Shown in pieces: positions 45,001 through 53,520 of a DNA stretch of 64,000 nt. The position numbers were made by a program, and so were the translations under genes. Every line of letters begins with the position of its first letter. Position 1 is the stretch's first letter. The DNA comes from Pacificispira sp002696645 (GTDB taxonomy: Bacteria; Pseudomonadota; Alphaproteobacteria; UBA8366; Aestuariispiraceae): the NCBI RefSeq assembly GCF_048892425.1, contig NZ_JBLZHU010000004.1:62001-126000 (forward strand), read 5' to 3'. The notes beneath the pieces were generated by a model. The model was not told where the DNA came from and ran no database searches. It was given only the letters and a program-made list of their open reading frames with translations.

Positions 45001-48000
45001 TCCACCGCACTGACCATAGAGCCGTCCATCCGGTAATCCGCAATCAGATCAGGATTCATTGCAGGATCCAATTCCTGCCCCATGACCGCATTGATTTCCG
45101 CCTGACTGCGCACAGAATCCCAGATGCGCACGCCATCAATCTGACCGTCCAGCGCTTGCGACGACTGGAAGTCACCGCCAACCGCATCCTGATCTGCGCC
45201 CAACACTAAGGTTCCCCCCGCCTCTAGGGCTGCTGTCGCCGGAAGGGTCGCAACAGGATTGCCATCCACATAAAACACCGTATCCCCGCCATTTGGCCCA
45301 AAGGACAGCGCCAGATGATGCCAGGCATCATCGGTCACATTGACGGTCGTGATCGTCTCAAGATTGGTATTATTCAGCCAAATGTTGATATCGCCGCCCG
45401 TCAGGGTGATCCATAACTCATTGGCAGACCCCGGCACTGCATAGGAAGCAACAGCGCCTGCCTGGTCGGCTGTTTTCAGCCAAAGCTCTACGGTCCCTTG
45501 CGTCGTCGGGAATGTGTTGAAATTTTCAGCTATGGCGAAGGAGAAACTGGCATCGTCACCATTGGAGCCAACACCGGTCACATTCAGGACTTCCGGCGCA
45601 GAAATGACCGTCGCATCCTCAATCGGGGCGACAATGATATCAAAACTGGAATTGGTCGTGACCGTCCCATCATTCACAGACAGGCTGACTGGAACCAATC
45701 CATTGGCATTGTCTTCTGGCGTATAGGTCAGGGTCGCCAGGGCCGCATTGATCTGCGCGGCAGTACCGGAAACGGTCACAGAAGTTGACCCACTGTTTTG
45801 CAACGTGGCCCCTGCGCCCCCATCGGTTAAATCCAGGATACCGTCTGGAACATCAACCGTGACAGTCAGGTCGTCGCCGTCGACATCCCCAACTTTCAAA
45901 CCGTTAATGGCGATGGTTGTGTCTTCAAAACCGGCTGCATTCGCCGAAACATTCGTGGATATCCGAAGGTTATCGACGCCCCAGCTTTCGTCACCAATTT
46001 CTTGGTTCAGCGTGGAACTGAAGCCCAGCGTAACGATCTTATTCCCCAGCCCGTCATCTGGGAACGCAGCCAATTGCGCCGCGCTCAGGCTAAATCTTAC
46101 GCCGTAAACCTGATCATTAAATGCGGCCAGACCTAAATCCGCATCCTCAAGCGTTTTCAGCGTGAAATTCGCATCACTTTGATCCCCGACCTGCCCGAAG
46201 ACTTTTTGAAGGATCGGATCGCCATTGATCGAAACCGTGAAGGTTTCATCATCCCAGGAATCCATCTCGTAGAAATCAAAGCTGAAGCTGACGCCATTTG
46301 CCCCATTTGGAATGATGAAGGCTTTTTCTGTCGCGCCGCCCTGACCGAAATTCCCCAGGAATTGGGTTAATCCATCAACCGTCGTTACGGTCGTATCCGA
46401 CCAGCCATTCGCACCGGATTCAAAATTTTCATTGGTGATTGTAACACCCGTCGTCACGAAACGCGGTGCATCATTCGCCCCGGTGACCACCACACTGGCG
46501 GTATTGGGCACGGAGCCCCCGTCACCATCAACTACGTTATAAGTGACAGACAGTGCCACCTGTTCCCCATCATCCAGATATCCGAATTGACTGGAATTAA
46601 TCGTCAATTGTCCGGTGTCATTGTCGATGGAGAAAGAAACGATATGGCCATCATCGGATGTTACAGCAACCGAGGCTGTGTCCAGGTTTGTCCCATCGTC
46701 AATATCGCTGGCCCCTGTCAGCAGGTCGATTGCGAGCGAACCACTATCTTCAGTCACAGGTGCGACAGCAATCGGGCCAGCAACCAAGGGCACATCATTG
46801 CTGCCATTCACGGTCACATCGACGGTGGACACAGACGTCAATCCGCCGGGATCGGTTACCGTGTAGGAAATCTGCACGACCGCATGTTGACCAACCGCAA
46901 GGGATTCGAAGTCAGTGCCAGGATTGTATTGAATTTGATTGCCGACGATGCTGACCGTGCCTTGCCCCGGGGCGACGGAAGCCGCCGTCAAAGAAAGGGA
47001 CGCCGTCGCATTATCAACATCCGTATCATTGGCGATAACATCAATCGTCTTGACCGTATTCTCAGACGTTGAACTGACATCCGCGACGGCAATCGGGCTG
47101 TCATTGGTCCCGGTGATCGTAACGGTGATATCCTGGAACGCTGTCGTTCCTTGATCATCGGTCACGGTGACACGGAAGACTTCCGTCGCCGTTTCGCCAG
47201 TGGTCAAATAATCAAAACTTCCCTCTGGCACTGTGTAATCCCAGGAAACAGTGCCCGTCGCACCCACAGCCGGTGTTGTGATCGCTGCAGTCAAAATCCC
47301 CGCGACGCCAAACGAGGGGGTGACATTTACTGTATGCGTGCCATCCGCATCCACATCGATGAATTTAAGCTCTCCAGCAGCGGTCAAATCGGGATCACCG
47401 GGCTCCGCATTATCGGTTGCTTCCGTCGCAGCACCTGTCACGGTGCTGTCCGCCAGATCAATTACCGGCACATCGTTTGTGCCCGTCACGACCACAGAAA
47501 CGGTGCTGGAGGCAGACCCGCCAACCCCATCAGACACGGTATAGGAAATTGTAATGCTTTCCGTATCCCCGGCGTCCAGATCATCAAAATCGGTTCCGGG
47601 GTTGAATGTCACCACAGGTCCGGCGATTTGAACGGTACCCTTGCCTTGTGGCACACTGGCTGCGGTAATGGTTAAAGGTTGACCATCCGGATCGTAGTCA
47701 TTGCTCAGGACAGACAGGGACAAGGTCTGGTTTTCGGTCCCGGCCCCGGTATCGCTGGTCACAATGGGATTCAGATTAACCGGCGTTGTGGTCTGGGTCG
47801 GTGCCGTATCCTGTGATGTTGTCTGGGATGTCGTCCGTGTCGGCGTGGTCGTTGTCGACGGGCCAAAACTGCTGGGCGTGTAGGACGGCGTGGTGTTGCC
47901 GAACGGTCCTGGATTGAGGTTATTCTCAAAATTTGGCCCACGCGGCGACGAATTATTGGTATTCGTATTCCCACCGGCTGCGGATTCAATCTCCTGCAAG

Positions 48001-50069
48001 GCCGCGATTTCTTCATCCGTTGGCTGATCGGACCCGCCCCCTTCCGGCGCAGGGTCTTCAGTCTGATTCTGGGTGTTCCCCTGTTCTTCGGTCCCGGTCC
48101 CAGCATCCGCCACCTGAATGGTTTCGGTCACGCCTTGACCCGTTGCCTCATCATCGCCGGTGGCGGTGTCGGAATTTTCGCCCTCGCCAGGGCCCTGGGC
48201 AACCTGTTCAACGGATTCCGCAGTATCGGACTCGGTTTGTGGATCCGCGCCATCTTCACCGGTCTCGGTCTTGGTATCCTCAGAGGCGACTTGCTGTTGC
48301 GTCTCCTGAGAGGGGGCAGCTTCTTCGTCACTTGTCGTCTGTTGAGGGGCGGCTTGGTCCGTGCTGGCCTGTTGTGATGTCGCAGGCCCGGTGTTTCCAC
48401 CAGATGGCTGACCCGACGAATCTGCCGTTGTCGTCGCGGCAGGTTGCGATGTGCCGGTATCGCCAGTGGCTGCGCCATCCGCGGTTTGCTGTTGTCCAGC
48501 CTGATCTTGTCCAGCCTGTTCTTGTCCAGCCTGTTCTTGTCCAGCCTGAGTCTGGCTGCCCTGATCCGTCGTTTCACCGCCGGTCGTGCCGGTCGCATCG
48601 GCGACGGCCTGGGCCAGATTAACATCTTTTGCGGCATCGCCCCCTTGCGCCAATGCGGTTGCGGCGGGATCAGAAGGCACGGATTGATTTTGACTGGTCG
48701 TATCTGCTGCCTGTTGCGCATCCGCTGCCCCGGCCAATGCATCGCCGGGTGCCTGACCATCCGCCAGAGAGGATATCAGTTCCTCCCCGAACGCATCGCC
48801 CTGACCGGCATTCGCCATGGCGTCATCGACATTATCACCAGAAGCCAGGGATGCCGCCAATTGATCCGCAGGGGACAAGGGCACGTCCTGGGCCTGCGCG
48901 ACTGCTGCGGCTTCCTGTGCCGCTTGCTGGGCATCATTCATTGCATTGACGGGAGATTCCCCCGATGCAAGGCTTTGTTCCAGCGCATCCGCAAAATCAG
49001 AATTACCGCTTAATTGCGCAAGAGTTTCCGCATCCGCGCCATTGGCCAGGGCGGCGGCCAATTTATCAGCAGCCGACAGCGGAACAGATTGCGCATCCGC
49101 ATTGGCGTCTTGCTGCTGTTGAGCACTATCGGCCTCCGCTAAAGCCTGCCCAGCGTCATTCCCAGCGGCCAGAGACTGTTCCAGCGTCGCGGCGAACGCC
49201 TCACCACCGCCCGCCTCTTGCAGCGCATTGGCAACATTTTCACCCTGCGCCAGGGATTGAGCCAACCGGCCCGCCGCATCCAGATCAACTTCTCCGGCCT
49301 GCTTTGCTGCTGCCGTATCCGTTGCGGCCTGTGTCGCATCCGCCAGTGCGTCATCGGCCCCCATTCCCTGAGACAAGGCGGCTTCCAGATTATCTGCAAA
49401 GGCATTCGCATCGCCACCGGCCAAACGGGCGGCATCTGACAGGGCGTCCCCAACATTGTCGCCATTGGCCAACGAGGAGAGGATGGAATTTTCAACTGGG
49501 ACGGATGCCTGCTGCTGGCTGGTCAATTGCGCGTCGGCGGCAACAGAGGCCGAGTCCAGCGCCGCTTGCGGGCTGCTGCCTTGCGCCAGAGATTCCTGCA
49601 ATTCGGACAAGAAGGCCGCCTCAATAGCGGCGGGGTCCTGGGGAGCATCGCCATTAGCAATCATGTCGCCAACGACCCGGGAAACGGCTTCTTCTACGCC
49701 CTGACCGGAAGCAATCGCCGCCAGCAGTGCATCTGCCGGAGACTGACCCTGCGCAGCGTCAAATGTGTCAATCGATTGCTGCATCGCCTGTTCGGCATAG
49801 TCCACCGCATCACGGGGGGCTCGGTTCGAAAGAAATACTTCGTTCTGGAAGGTCTCAAGAAAAACATCAGCCGCCTGATCTGCTGCGGCAGTGCTGGCCC
49901 CGGCATCGATAGCGGCTTCGCGCATGGACTCGCGGACCGCATTCAGCGCTTCTTCAACATTCTCCCCGGCTGAGATCGCGATTAGAAGGTTGTCAAAAAC
50001 ATCTGTTGGCAGGCCAGCTATGCTGGACGCCCCCCCTTGAGCCTGAACATCCTCAATCGTATCAGCCAT
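42081..50069 (-). CDS. Giant repeat adhesin with LamG and cadherin-like domains, probable type I secretion substrate
   Basis: 2662 residues, no Sec signal. Residues 1 to about 475 are about six alpha-helical repeats of 67-80 residues. Residues 475-765 are a Gln/Thr/Ser/Asp-rich linker with AGQEQ repeats. From 770 to about 1200 come cadherin/VCBS-like domains marked by VTGTNDVPV, ITGTNDSPI, NGSNDVPL and TGANDAPR, with Asp-rich calcium-type motifs (NDYDPDGQPL, DVDGDDLTV). Four LamG-type lectin-like domains follow near 1495-1680, 1820-2020, 2130-2310 and 2340-2575, each closing with the pattern DGVRIWDSVRSQAEI. It ends in another cadherin-like unit, without RTX GGxGxD repeats. A dedicated exporter is encoded upstream. 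A surface adhesion or biofilm role is inferred. Confidence 0.92.
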   Translation of the reverse strand: MADTIEDVQAQGGASSIAGLPTDVFDNLLIAISAGENVEEALNAVRESMREAAIDAGASTAAADQAADVFLETFQNEVFLSNRAPRDAVDYAEQAMQQSIDTFDAAQGQSPADALLAAIASGQGVEEAVSRVVGDMIANGDAPQDPAAIEAAFLSELQESLAQGSSPQAALDSASVAADAQLTSQQQASVPVENSILSSLANGDNVGDALSDAARLAGGDANAFADNLEAALSQGMGADDALADATQAATDTAAAKQAGEVDLDAAGRLAQSLAQGENVANALQEAGGGEAFAATLEQSLAAGNDAGQALAEADSAQQQQDANADAQSVPLSAADKLAAALANGADAETLAQLSGNSDFADALEQSLASGESPVNAMNDAQQAAQEAAAVAQAQDVPLSPADQLAASLASGDNVDDAMANAGQGDAFGEELISSLADGQAPGDALAGAADAQQAADTTSQNQSVPSDPAATALAQGGDAAKDVNLAQAVADATGTTGGETTDQGSQTQAGQEQAGQEQAGQDQAGQQQTADGAATGDTGTSQPAATTTADSSGQPSGGNTGPATSQQASTDQAAPQQTTSDEEAAPSQETQQQVASEDTKTETGEDGADPQTESDTAESVEQVAQGPGEGENSDTATGDDEATGQGVTETIQVADAGTGTEEQGNTQNQTEDPAPEGGGSDQPTDEEIAALQEIESAAGGNTNTNNSSPRGPNFENNLNPGPFGNTTPSYTPSSFGPSTTTTPTRTTSQTTSQDTAPTQTTTPVNLNPIVTSDTGAGTENQTLSLSVLSNDYDPDGQPLTITAASVPQGKGTVQIAGPVVTFNPGTDFDDLDAGDTESITISYTVSDGVGGSASSTVSVVVTGTNDVPVIDLADSTVTGAATEATDNAEPGDPDLTAAGELKFIDVDADGTHTVNVTPSFGVAGILTAAITTPAVGATGTVSWDYTVPEGSFDYLTTGETATEVFRVTVTDDQGTTAFQDITVTITGTNDSPIAVADVSSTSENTVKTIDVIANDTDVDNATASLSLTAASVAPGQGTVSIVGNQIQYNPGTDFESLAVGQHAVVQISYTVTDPGGLTSVSTVDVTVNGSNDVPLVAGPIAVAPVTEDSGSLAIDLLTGASDIDDGTNLDTASVAVTSDDGHIVSFSIDNDTGQLTINSSQFGYLDDGEQVALSVTYNVVDGDGGSVPNTASVVVTGANDAPRFVTTGVTITNENFESGANGWSDTTVTTVDGLTQFLGNFGQGGATEKAFIIPNGANGVSFSFDFYEMDSWDDETFTVSINGDPILQKVFGQVGDQSDANFTLKTLEDADLGLAAFNDQVYGVRFSLSAAQLAAFPDDGLGNKIVTLGFSSTLNQEIGDESWGVDNLRISTNVSANAAGFEDTTIAINGLKVGDVDGDDLTVTVDVPDGILDLTDGGAGATLQNSGSTSVTVSGTAAQINAALATLTYTPEDNANGLVPVSLSVNDGTVTTNSSFDIIVAPIEDATVISAPEVLNVTGVGSNGDDASFSFAIAENFNTFPTTQGTVELWLKTADQAGAVASYAVPGSANELWITLTGGDINIWLNNTNLETITTVNVTDDAWHHLALSFGPNGGDTVFYVDGNPVATLPATAALEAGGTLVLGADQDAVGGDFQSSQALDGQIDGVRIWDSVRSQAEINAVMGQELDPAMNPDLIADYRMDGSMVSAVDGAPDLVLNNASLTSGGVNAISGLEDQPISLADIDIANVDGDVLTVTLTSAQGSISANAGGGGAFIVPSGNGVSITGLAVDVRAAMDTASFTGDPGFFGTANVDITVNDGGVTPVVSTVAVQVQEIPNVAPIVTAVQNSTGALIQDGVDSKSTIAHSAALDFGGATPMSVELRIKTSDDVNRLQTLFDKSDTNVVDSSPFRLHMADGAIRVWNVSVEPSTPPNILQPNTWYDIGVTYDGANLKIYIDGILMSDAPFTMGPSNDSPWNIGDDNIGSRDFQGLIDDLRVWDVALSEEEIQSHIGAEIADPPNEPGLVALYNFEGSFNGEVPDQTGNSNPVVLSAGSNIVPLLTVAEGDVANSSLLASDGNGDPLSYSVLTNASNGFVVVNPDGTFAYTPNPNYVGGDEFTLQVSDGQGGVTNQQIAVNVTTPFLNNTPPMGHGDSVVPSANFTGANSYVDVPPSLVNGMTAGTIETWVYLDSNTQARIFSQQANFTNTMALLSVENGAVTYKSHNGSGTITSSASLNTGEWHHIAVTFTAAEANLYIDGQHDSTLAGSGGIGFSIPPVTESLVNNASIGALIWDGGQQYMDGQLAEFRIWDTARTAQQIADNYLVQADGAESGLRALYDFSDPITNGDPVTDHAGTFDGVSHDVDSDIASIPGFGDSIDSQNAFAFDGTNAVYIDHNAALDPGNGSLTVEAWFYWAGSAATNDLDYLVSKGNTQNSDDIGYSILIDDDTLLVRTATLDPGSKGESEISLTGLNEGWHHVAMVIDQSGATSEIRGYLDGDGSGWSTEPGYSSTFNNGAITTAEPLALGARSDGLGENYEGALDDVRVWNTARSEAEIQQSMTRELTGGENGLVGYWTFNENSGNTVLDSSVNGIHGTVTGDDGRENMVDFSVSSAGNYKGLLLGGDVDGDHLSYAIAAGPDHGSLNLDGNTFVYSHDGSPTGHDTFTVEISDGTDTITQHIDVTVV
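48492..48551. repeat. 15-bp minisatellite inside the adhesin gene
   Basis: Four 15-bp units based on TTGTCCAGCCTGTTC. They encode AGQEQ-type pentapeptides in the linker of the adhesin. Units 2 and 3 are identical, the others differ by one to three bases. Slippage here would change the linker length in steps of five residues without breaking the frame. Confidence 0.85.
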
Positions 50070-50374
50070 CGATTTTAGTCCCCGTTTCCCAGCGGAATCC
50101 GAATTGGAGCGCTTGGCAGTTTACATCAGTTACTAGCCCAATTCCCTACATTTTAGCCTAAAACACCGTAAAATTGCGACTCTTATATGGGAAGCCCAAT
50201 TAACTTTGCCACATTTTTTATAATATTTTTCGTAAAATTTTATATAATTTTTTAAAACCGTGTTCAGAAAATTCTGCATTTTCTGATTTGAGCATATTTC
50301 CCAGAACGCATTACATAAATTGAAACAAGAAATTCTAAAATATTATCAAAGCGCTAGCACTACATCTGAAAAGT
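50070..50374. other. AT-rich intergenic region upstream of the adhesin gene
   Basis: About 305 bp, strongly AT-rich with A/T runs around 50205-50260. It separates the HlyD-like gene from the adhesin and probably contains a separate adhesin promoter. No -35/-10 pair stands out among the many AT-rich hexamers. An inverted repeat CAGAAAAT-TCTGC-ATTTTCTG (50265-50285) is the only clear symmetric element. Such a region is a typical target for xenogeneic silencers or curved-DNA proteins, which is inference. Confidence 0.5.
50265..50285. promoter_or_regulatory. Inverted repeat between the exporter genes and adhesin
   Basis: CAGAAAAT-TCTGC-ATTTTCTG has 8-bp perfect arms around 5 bases. It lies about 90 bp after the HlyD-like stop codon and about 195 bp before the adhesin start. 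It could end the exporter transcript, although no U-tract follows at once, or bind a regulator. Confidence 0.4.
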
Positions 50375-51670
50375 CTAGCGTTCTCGCAGTGCAGCCCGCA
50401 TTGAGCGAACATAGGGGTCTAAAATATATTGGGCTATGCGGCGCTGGCCAATGATGATGCTGCTGGACACGCGCATCCCCGGATACAAACGATACTCTAA
50501 ATCACCATCTTTGAACATCTGGGCTGCGGTTTCTATGCGCACCGAGTAGTAGGGAACACCGTCTTCATCCAGTAATGCATCAGGACTGACACCCACCACA
50601 GTTCCGTCCAATTTGCCAAATCGCGCCGCATCAGAGGAAGTAAGGCTGATCTGTGCCGACTGTCCGGGGCGGACGAATCCGATATCATCCAGCGGCATTC
50701 TGGCATCAATCACCAGCCGCTCTTCCATAGGCACAATTTCCGCCAGAACATCCCCGGCGCGCACCACGCCCCCGATCGTGCTGACCGCGATGGTCTTAAC
50801 AATCCCCGCGACCGGCGAGCGAATGATCATGCGGGACTGGCTGTCTTCAAATTTCCGCAGACGTTCGCTCAATTCCTGAAACTCGCGTTCTGATGCGTTC
50901 AACTGCGCGCGGGCTTCTTCGGTAAACTTCTCGGCAATTTCCGTCAGCCTCGCCTGGGCCTCTTCCATGCCTGCGCGCGTGCGTTGCGCCATGGCACGGT
51001 CTTCCTTGACCCGCCCCTCCAGCGTCGCAAGATCCTTCAACAGGTTGATATGGGTCATGCGGTTGGTGATATTCTGTTTCAACAGCGTATCGGATATCTT
51101 GATCTGTTCCTGCAGAAACCCTCGGGTGGCCGCTGCGGTTTCAAGACGTGCGGATACTTCTGCAATTTCCTGACGACGCTGGGCGATCAACTGGCGCTGA
51201 ACATTAAACTCCGCCGCAAGTCGCTTGCGCCGCGTTTCCATCAATTGGCGGGCCGCCTCAATTTGATCGGGCACACGTTCTATCAGGTCCTCTGGGAAAT
51301 CAGCATCGCTTCTGCCTGCCAGTTCTGAATTCAAACGCGCAATTTCAATCCGCAGGCCAGTCAGACGTGCCCGCAGCTCTGCAACTTCCGCATCAATCTG
51401 GGTTGAATCCAGAACGAACATGATCTGTCCAGGTTCAACGATTTCACGTTCCTGCACTTGGATATCCGCAACAATGCCGCCTTCCAGATGTTGAATTTGG
51501 CGCACGCGGCTGGCGGGCACGACTTCCCCCACTGTGGCGCTGACGATGTCCAGGCTGCCAAACCAGGTCCATACCGCAAAGGCCACAACAAAGGCCCCCG
51601 CCAACACGATAAAGCCCACTGCCCCGGTGGCTGATTCAATTGGCGATTTATCCTGTTTCGCAGTCATCAT
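50375..51670 (-). CDS. Type I secretion membrane fusion protein (HlyD family)
   Basis: 431-residue periplasmic adaptor linking the ABC exporter to the outer-membrane channel. One N-terminal membrane segment (about 18-38: FIVLAGAFVVAFAVWTWF) is followed by the biotinyl-lipoyl half-motif QIQHLEGGIVADIQVQ, long coiled-coil helices (about 100-290), the second lipoyl half IIRSPVAGIVKTI and a C-terminal beta-barrel ending YRLYPGMRVSSSIIIGQRR. This is the standard HlyD/PrtE layout. It lies 28 bp after the ABC gene and upstream of the adhesin gene, forming a complete exporter with the two preceding genes. Confidence 0.94.
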   Translation of the reverse strand: MMTAKQDKSPIESATGAVGFIVLAGAFVVAFAVWTWFGSLDIVSATVGEVVPASRVRQIQHLEGGIVADIQVQEREIVEPGQIMFVLDSTQIDAEVAELRARLTGLRIEIARLNSELAGRSDADFPEDLIERVPDQIEAARQLMETRRKRLAAEFNVQRQLIAQRRQEIAEVSARLETAAATRGFLQEQIKISDTLLKQNITNRMTHINLLKDLATLEGRVKEDRAMAQRTRAGMEEAQARLTEIAEKFTEEARAQLNASEREFQELSERLRKFEDSQSRMIIRSPVAGIVKTIAVSTIGGVVRAGDVLAEIVPMEERLVIDARMPLDDIGFVRPGQSAQISLTSSDAARFGKLDGTVVGVSPDALLDEDGVPYYSVRIETAAQMFKDGDLEYRLYPGMRVSSSIIIGQRRIAQYILDPYVRSMRAALRER

Positions 51671-51698
51671 GCCGACCTGTTTCTACGCTGTACCTGCT

Positions 51699-53435
51699 TC
51701 ATTGCGCTGCTTTCGCCCGAGGCTTAGGCGCGGGATTTTGACCGCGCGCGCCCGCGTTCCAATCTTTCGATGCGCCGGGGTTTTCCTTGGACAGAACCTT
51801 AACGGTCGGCCGTGGCTTCGCATCCAGATCCACCAGTATCTGTGCCCCCCGAATGATCTGCTGATCGTGGGATGAAACGATGATTGTCCGACCCGCCCGG
51901 GCCAGTTGGATCAGGGATTCGTAGACCTGACGAATGCCCTCTTCATCCATCCCCTCGGTCGGTTCGTCAAAGATCACCAAACGCCCGCCAGAGGCCAGTG
52001 CGCGCGCCACGGCAAGCCTGCGGCGCACCCCCCGGGCCAGGGTCATCCCATTATTCGTGATCAGGGTATCAAGACCCTTTTCCGTCTCGTGAACGAACCG
52101 GGCGGCACCGCTGCGCTCCAGAATCGCCTCCAGCACTTCATCGGTCAGATCGGGCTTTAGCATGCGCAGATTATCGCGAATGGTGCCATTAATGAAGGTC
52201 GGTTCCTGTGGCAGATAAACCAGTTGCCGCCGCCACCATGCGGGCACCAATTGCCGCAGATCGACACCATCGGCCAGAATCTGCCCCCGATCCGGTTGGA
52301 TCAGCCCCGCAATCAATCGGGCCAAGGTCGTCTTTCCCGCCCCGTTGCGCCCCACCAGCGCGACCACGGCGCCCGGGTCCAGGCGGATCGACAGATCCTC
52401 AAACAAGGGCGTCGGGGCGCCAGGGGGTGTATAGGCGACATCCCGAATTTCCAGTGCCCCACTGTAATCGCGCAAGGCGGATCCTTCACTGGGTTCCACC
52501 GGCAGGCCTACCAGCGCCCGTGCACGATCCATAGCCAGGCGGGATCGGACCAGCGCTTCTGACAATTGCGCAAACCGGGTGACCGGCTGCAACGCCCGCG
52601 CACCCAGCAAGTTGGCACCAATCATCGTGCCTACATCCAATTCTCCCCGCACCACCATCGCCGCCCCGACACCGATGACGGCAACACTCATAATGCCCTG
52701 CGCACTTTGTGTTAAAGACTGCAGCCCCCCCTGACGACGCGCCAAGCGCCGCCGCAACGCCTGCACCACCTGCAGGTTCTTTGCCCAATCTTCGATCAAG
52801 CGATGGCCCGCACCAAAGGCCCTGACACTTTCCGCTGTTGAAGTCGTTGTGCTGATCAGCCCATGCCCAATCGATTGATGTTCTGCGATTTTCTTACTCA
52901 TGGGTCGCAGCACGATCTGATTGGTCACCCCCAGAATCGCAACGACACATATCGTCGTGAACACAATGCCCGCCAGAATAGGGCTGAACAGAAAGATCGC
53001 GCCCACATACAACAAGGCAAAGGGCAGATCGAAAATTGCTGTCATATTCGGGGCGGAAAATGCGCTTTCCACCTGCTCAACGCCTGACAATGCCTCCCGA
53101 CGCTCTCCGGATGGAACTTTCTCCAAATCGCTGAGGCGCGCGGTCGTCAGGACGCCATAGGCCCCAACGCCCAGATTATGATCCGGTTCTCCAGACAAAG
53201 TGGCCGCAAGCTTCAAACGGCTCCATCGAAAGCCGAGTTCGAAAAGAATCGCCAACAGCACGCCGCTGGTCAGCGTGAACAAGGTCGAATCAACGCCATG
53301 GGAAACGTAGCGATTAAGAACCTGAATGACATAAAGCGAAGAGGCCAACCCCAGAACATTCGCCAACAGTGATGCGATCAGGATCAGCATTGCCTGTGTG
53401 GGTCTGCGCTGCAACCGTGCCCAAAGCTCACCCAT
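51699..53435 (-). CDS. Type I secretion ABC exporter with atypical signature motif
   Basis: 578 residues: a transmembrane domain (about 1-310) fused to an ATPase domain. Walker A VGRNGAGKTT, Q-loop YLPQEPTFINGTIRDNL, Walker B RLVIFDEPTEGMDEE and H-loop VSSHDQQ are all intact. The ABC signature position reads LARGVRRRLAVARAL where LSGGQ is normal, so the Gly-Gly is replaced by Arg-Gly. There is no N-terminal C39 peptidase domain, so the substrate is exported uncleaved by this protein. The gene lies between the TolC-like and HlyD-like genes, and its likely cargo is the adhesin encoded at 42081-50069. Confidence 0.92.
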   Translation of the reverse strand: MGELWARLQRRPTQAMLILIASLLANVLGLASSLYVIQVLNRYVSHGVDSTLFTLTSGVLLAILFELGFRWSRLKLAATLSGEPDHNLGVGAYGVLTTARLSDLEKVPSGERREALSGVEQVESAFSAPNMTAIFDLPFALLYVGAIFLFSPILAGIVFTTICVVAILGVTNQIVLRPMSKKIAEHQSIGHGLISTTTSTAESVRAFGAGHRLIEDWAKNLQVVQALRRRLARRQGGLQSLTQSAQGIMSVAVIGVGAAMVVRGELDVGTMIGANLLGARALQPVTRFAQLSEALVRSRLAMDRARALVGLPVEPSEGSALRDYSGALEIRDVAYTPPGAPTPLFEDLSIRLDPGAVVALVGRNGAGKTTLARLIAGLIQPDRGQILADGVDLRQLVPAWWRRQLVYLPQEPTFINGTIRDNLRMLKPDLTDEVLEAILERSGAARFVHETEKGLDTLITNNGMTLARGVRRRLAVARALASGGRLVIFDEPTEGMDEEGIRQVYESLIQLARAGRTIIVSSHDQQIIRGAQILVDLDAKPRPTVKVLSKENPGASKDWNAGARGQNPAPKPRAKAAQ

Positions 53436-53520
53436 TTTCTGCGCGCCCCATTATGCGGACCTCCCAACAGGCCGAAAACCAAAAGTCCCTTCCATCATTC
53501 ATACCGTGGTCGGGTCTGGG

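Noticed and set aside
48444..49013. Plus-strand frame with repeated LSSLFLSS text resembling membrane repeats
   Set aside because: This is the antisense reading of the 15-bp minisatellite and the Ala-rich repeats of the adhesin gene.
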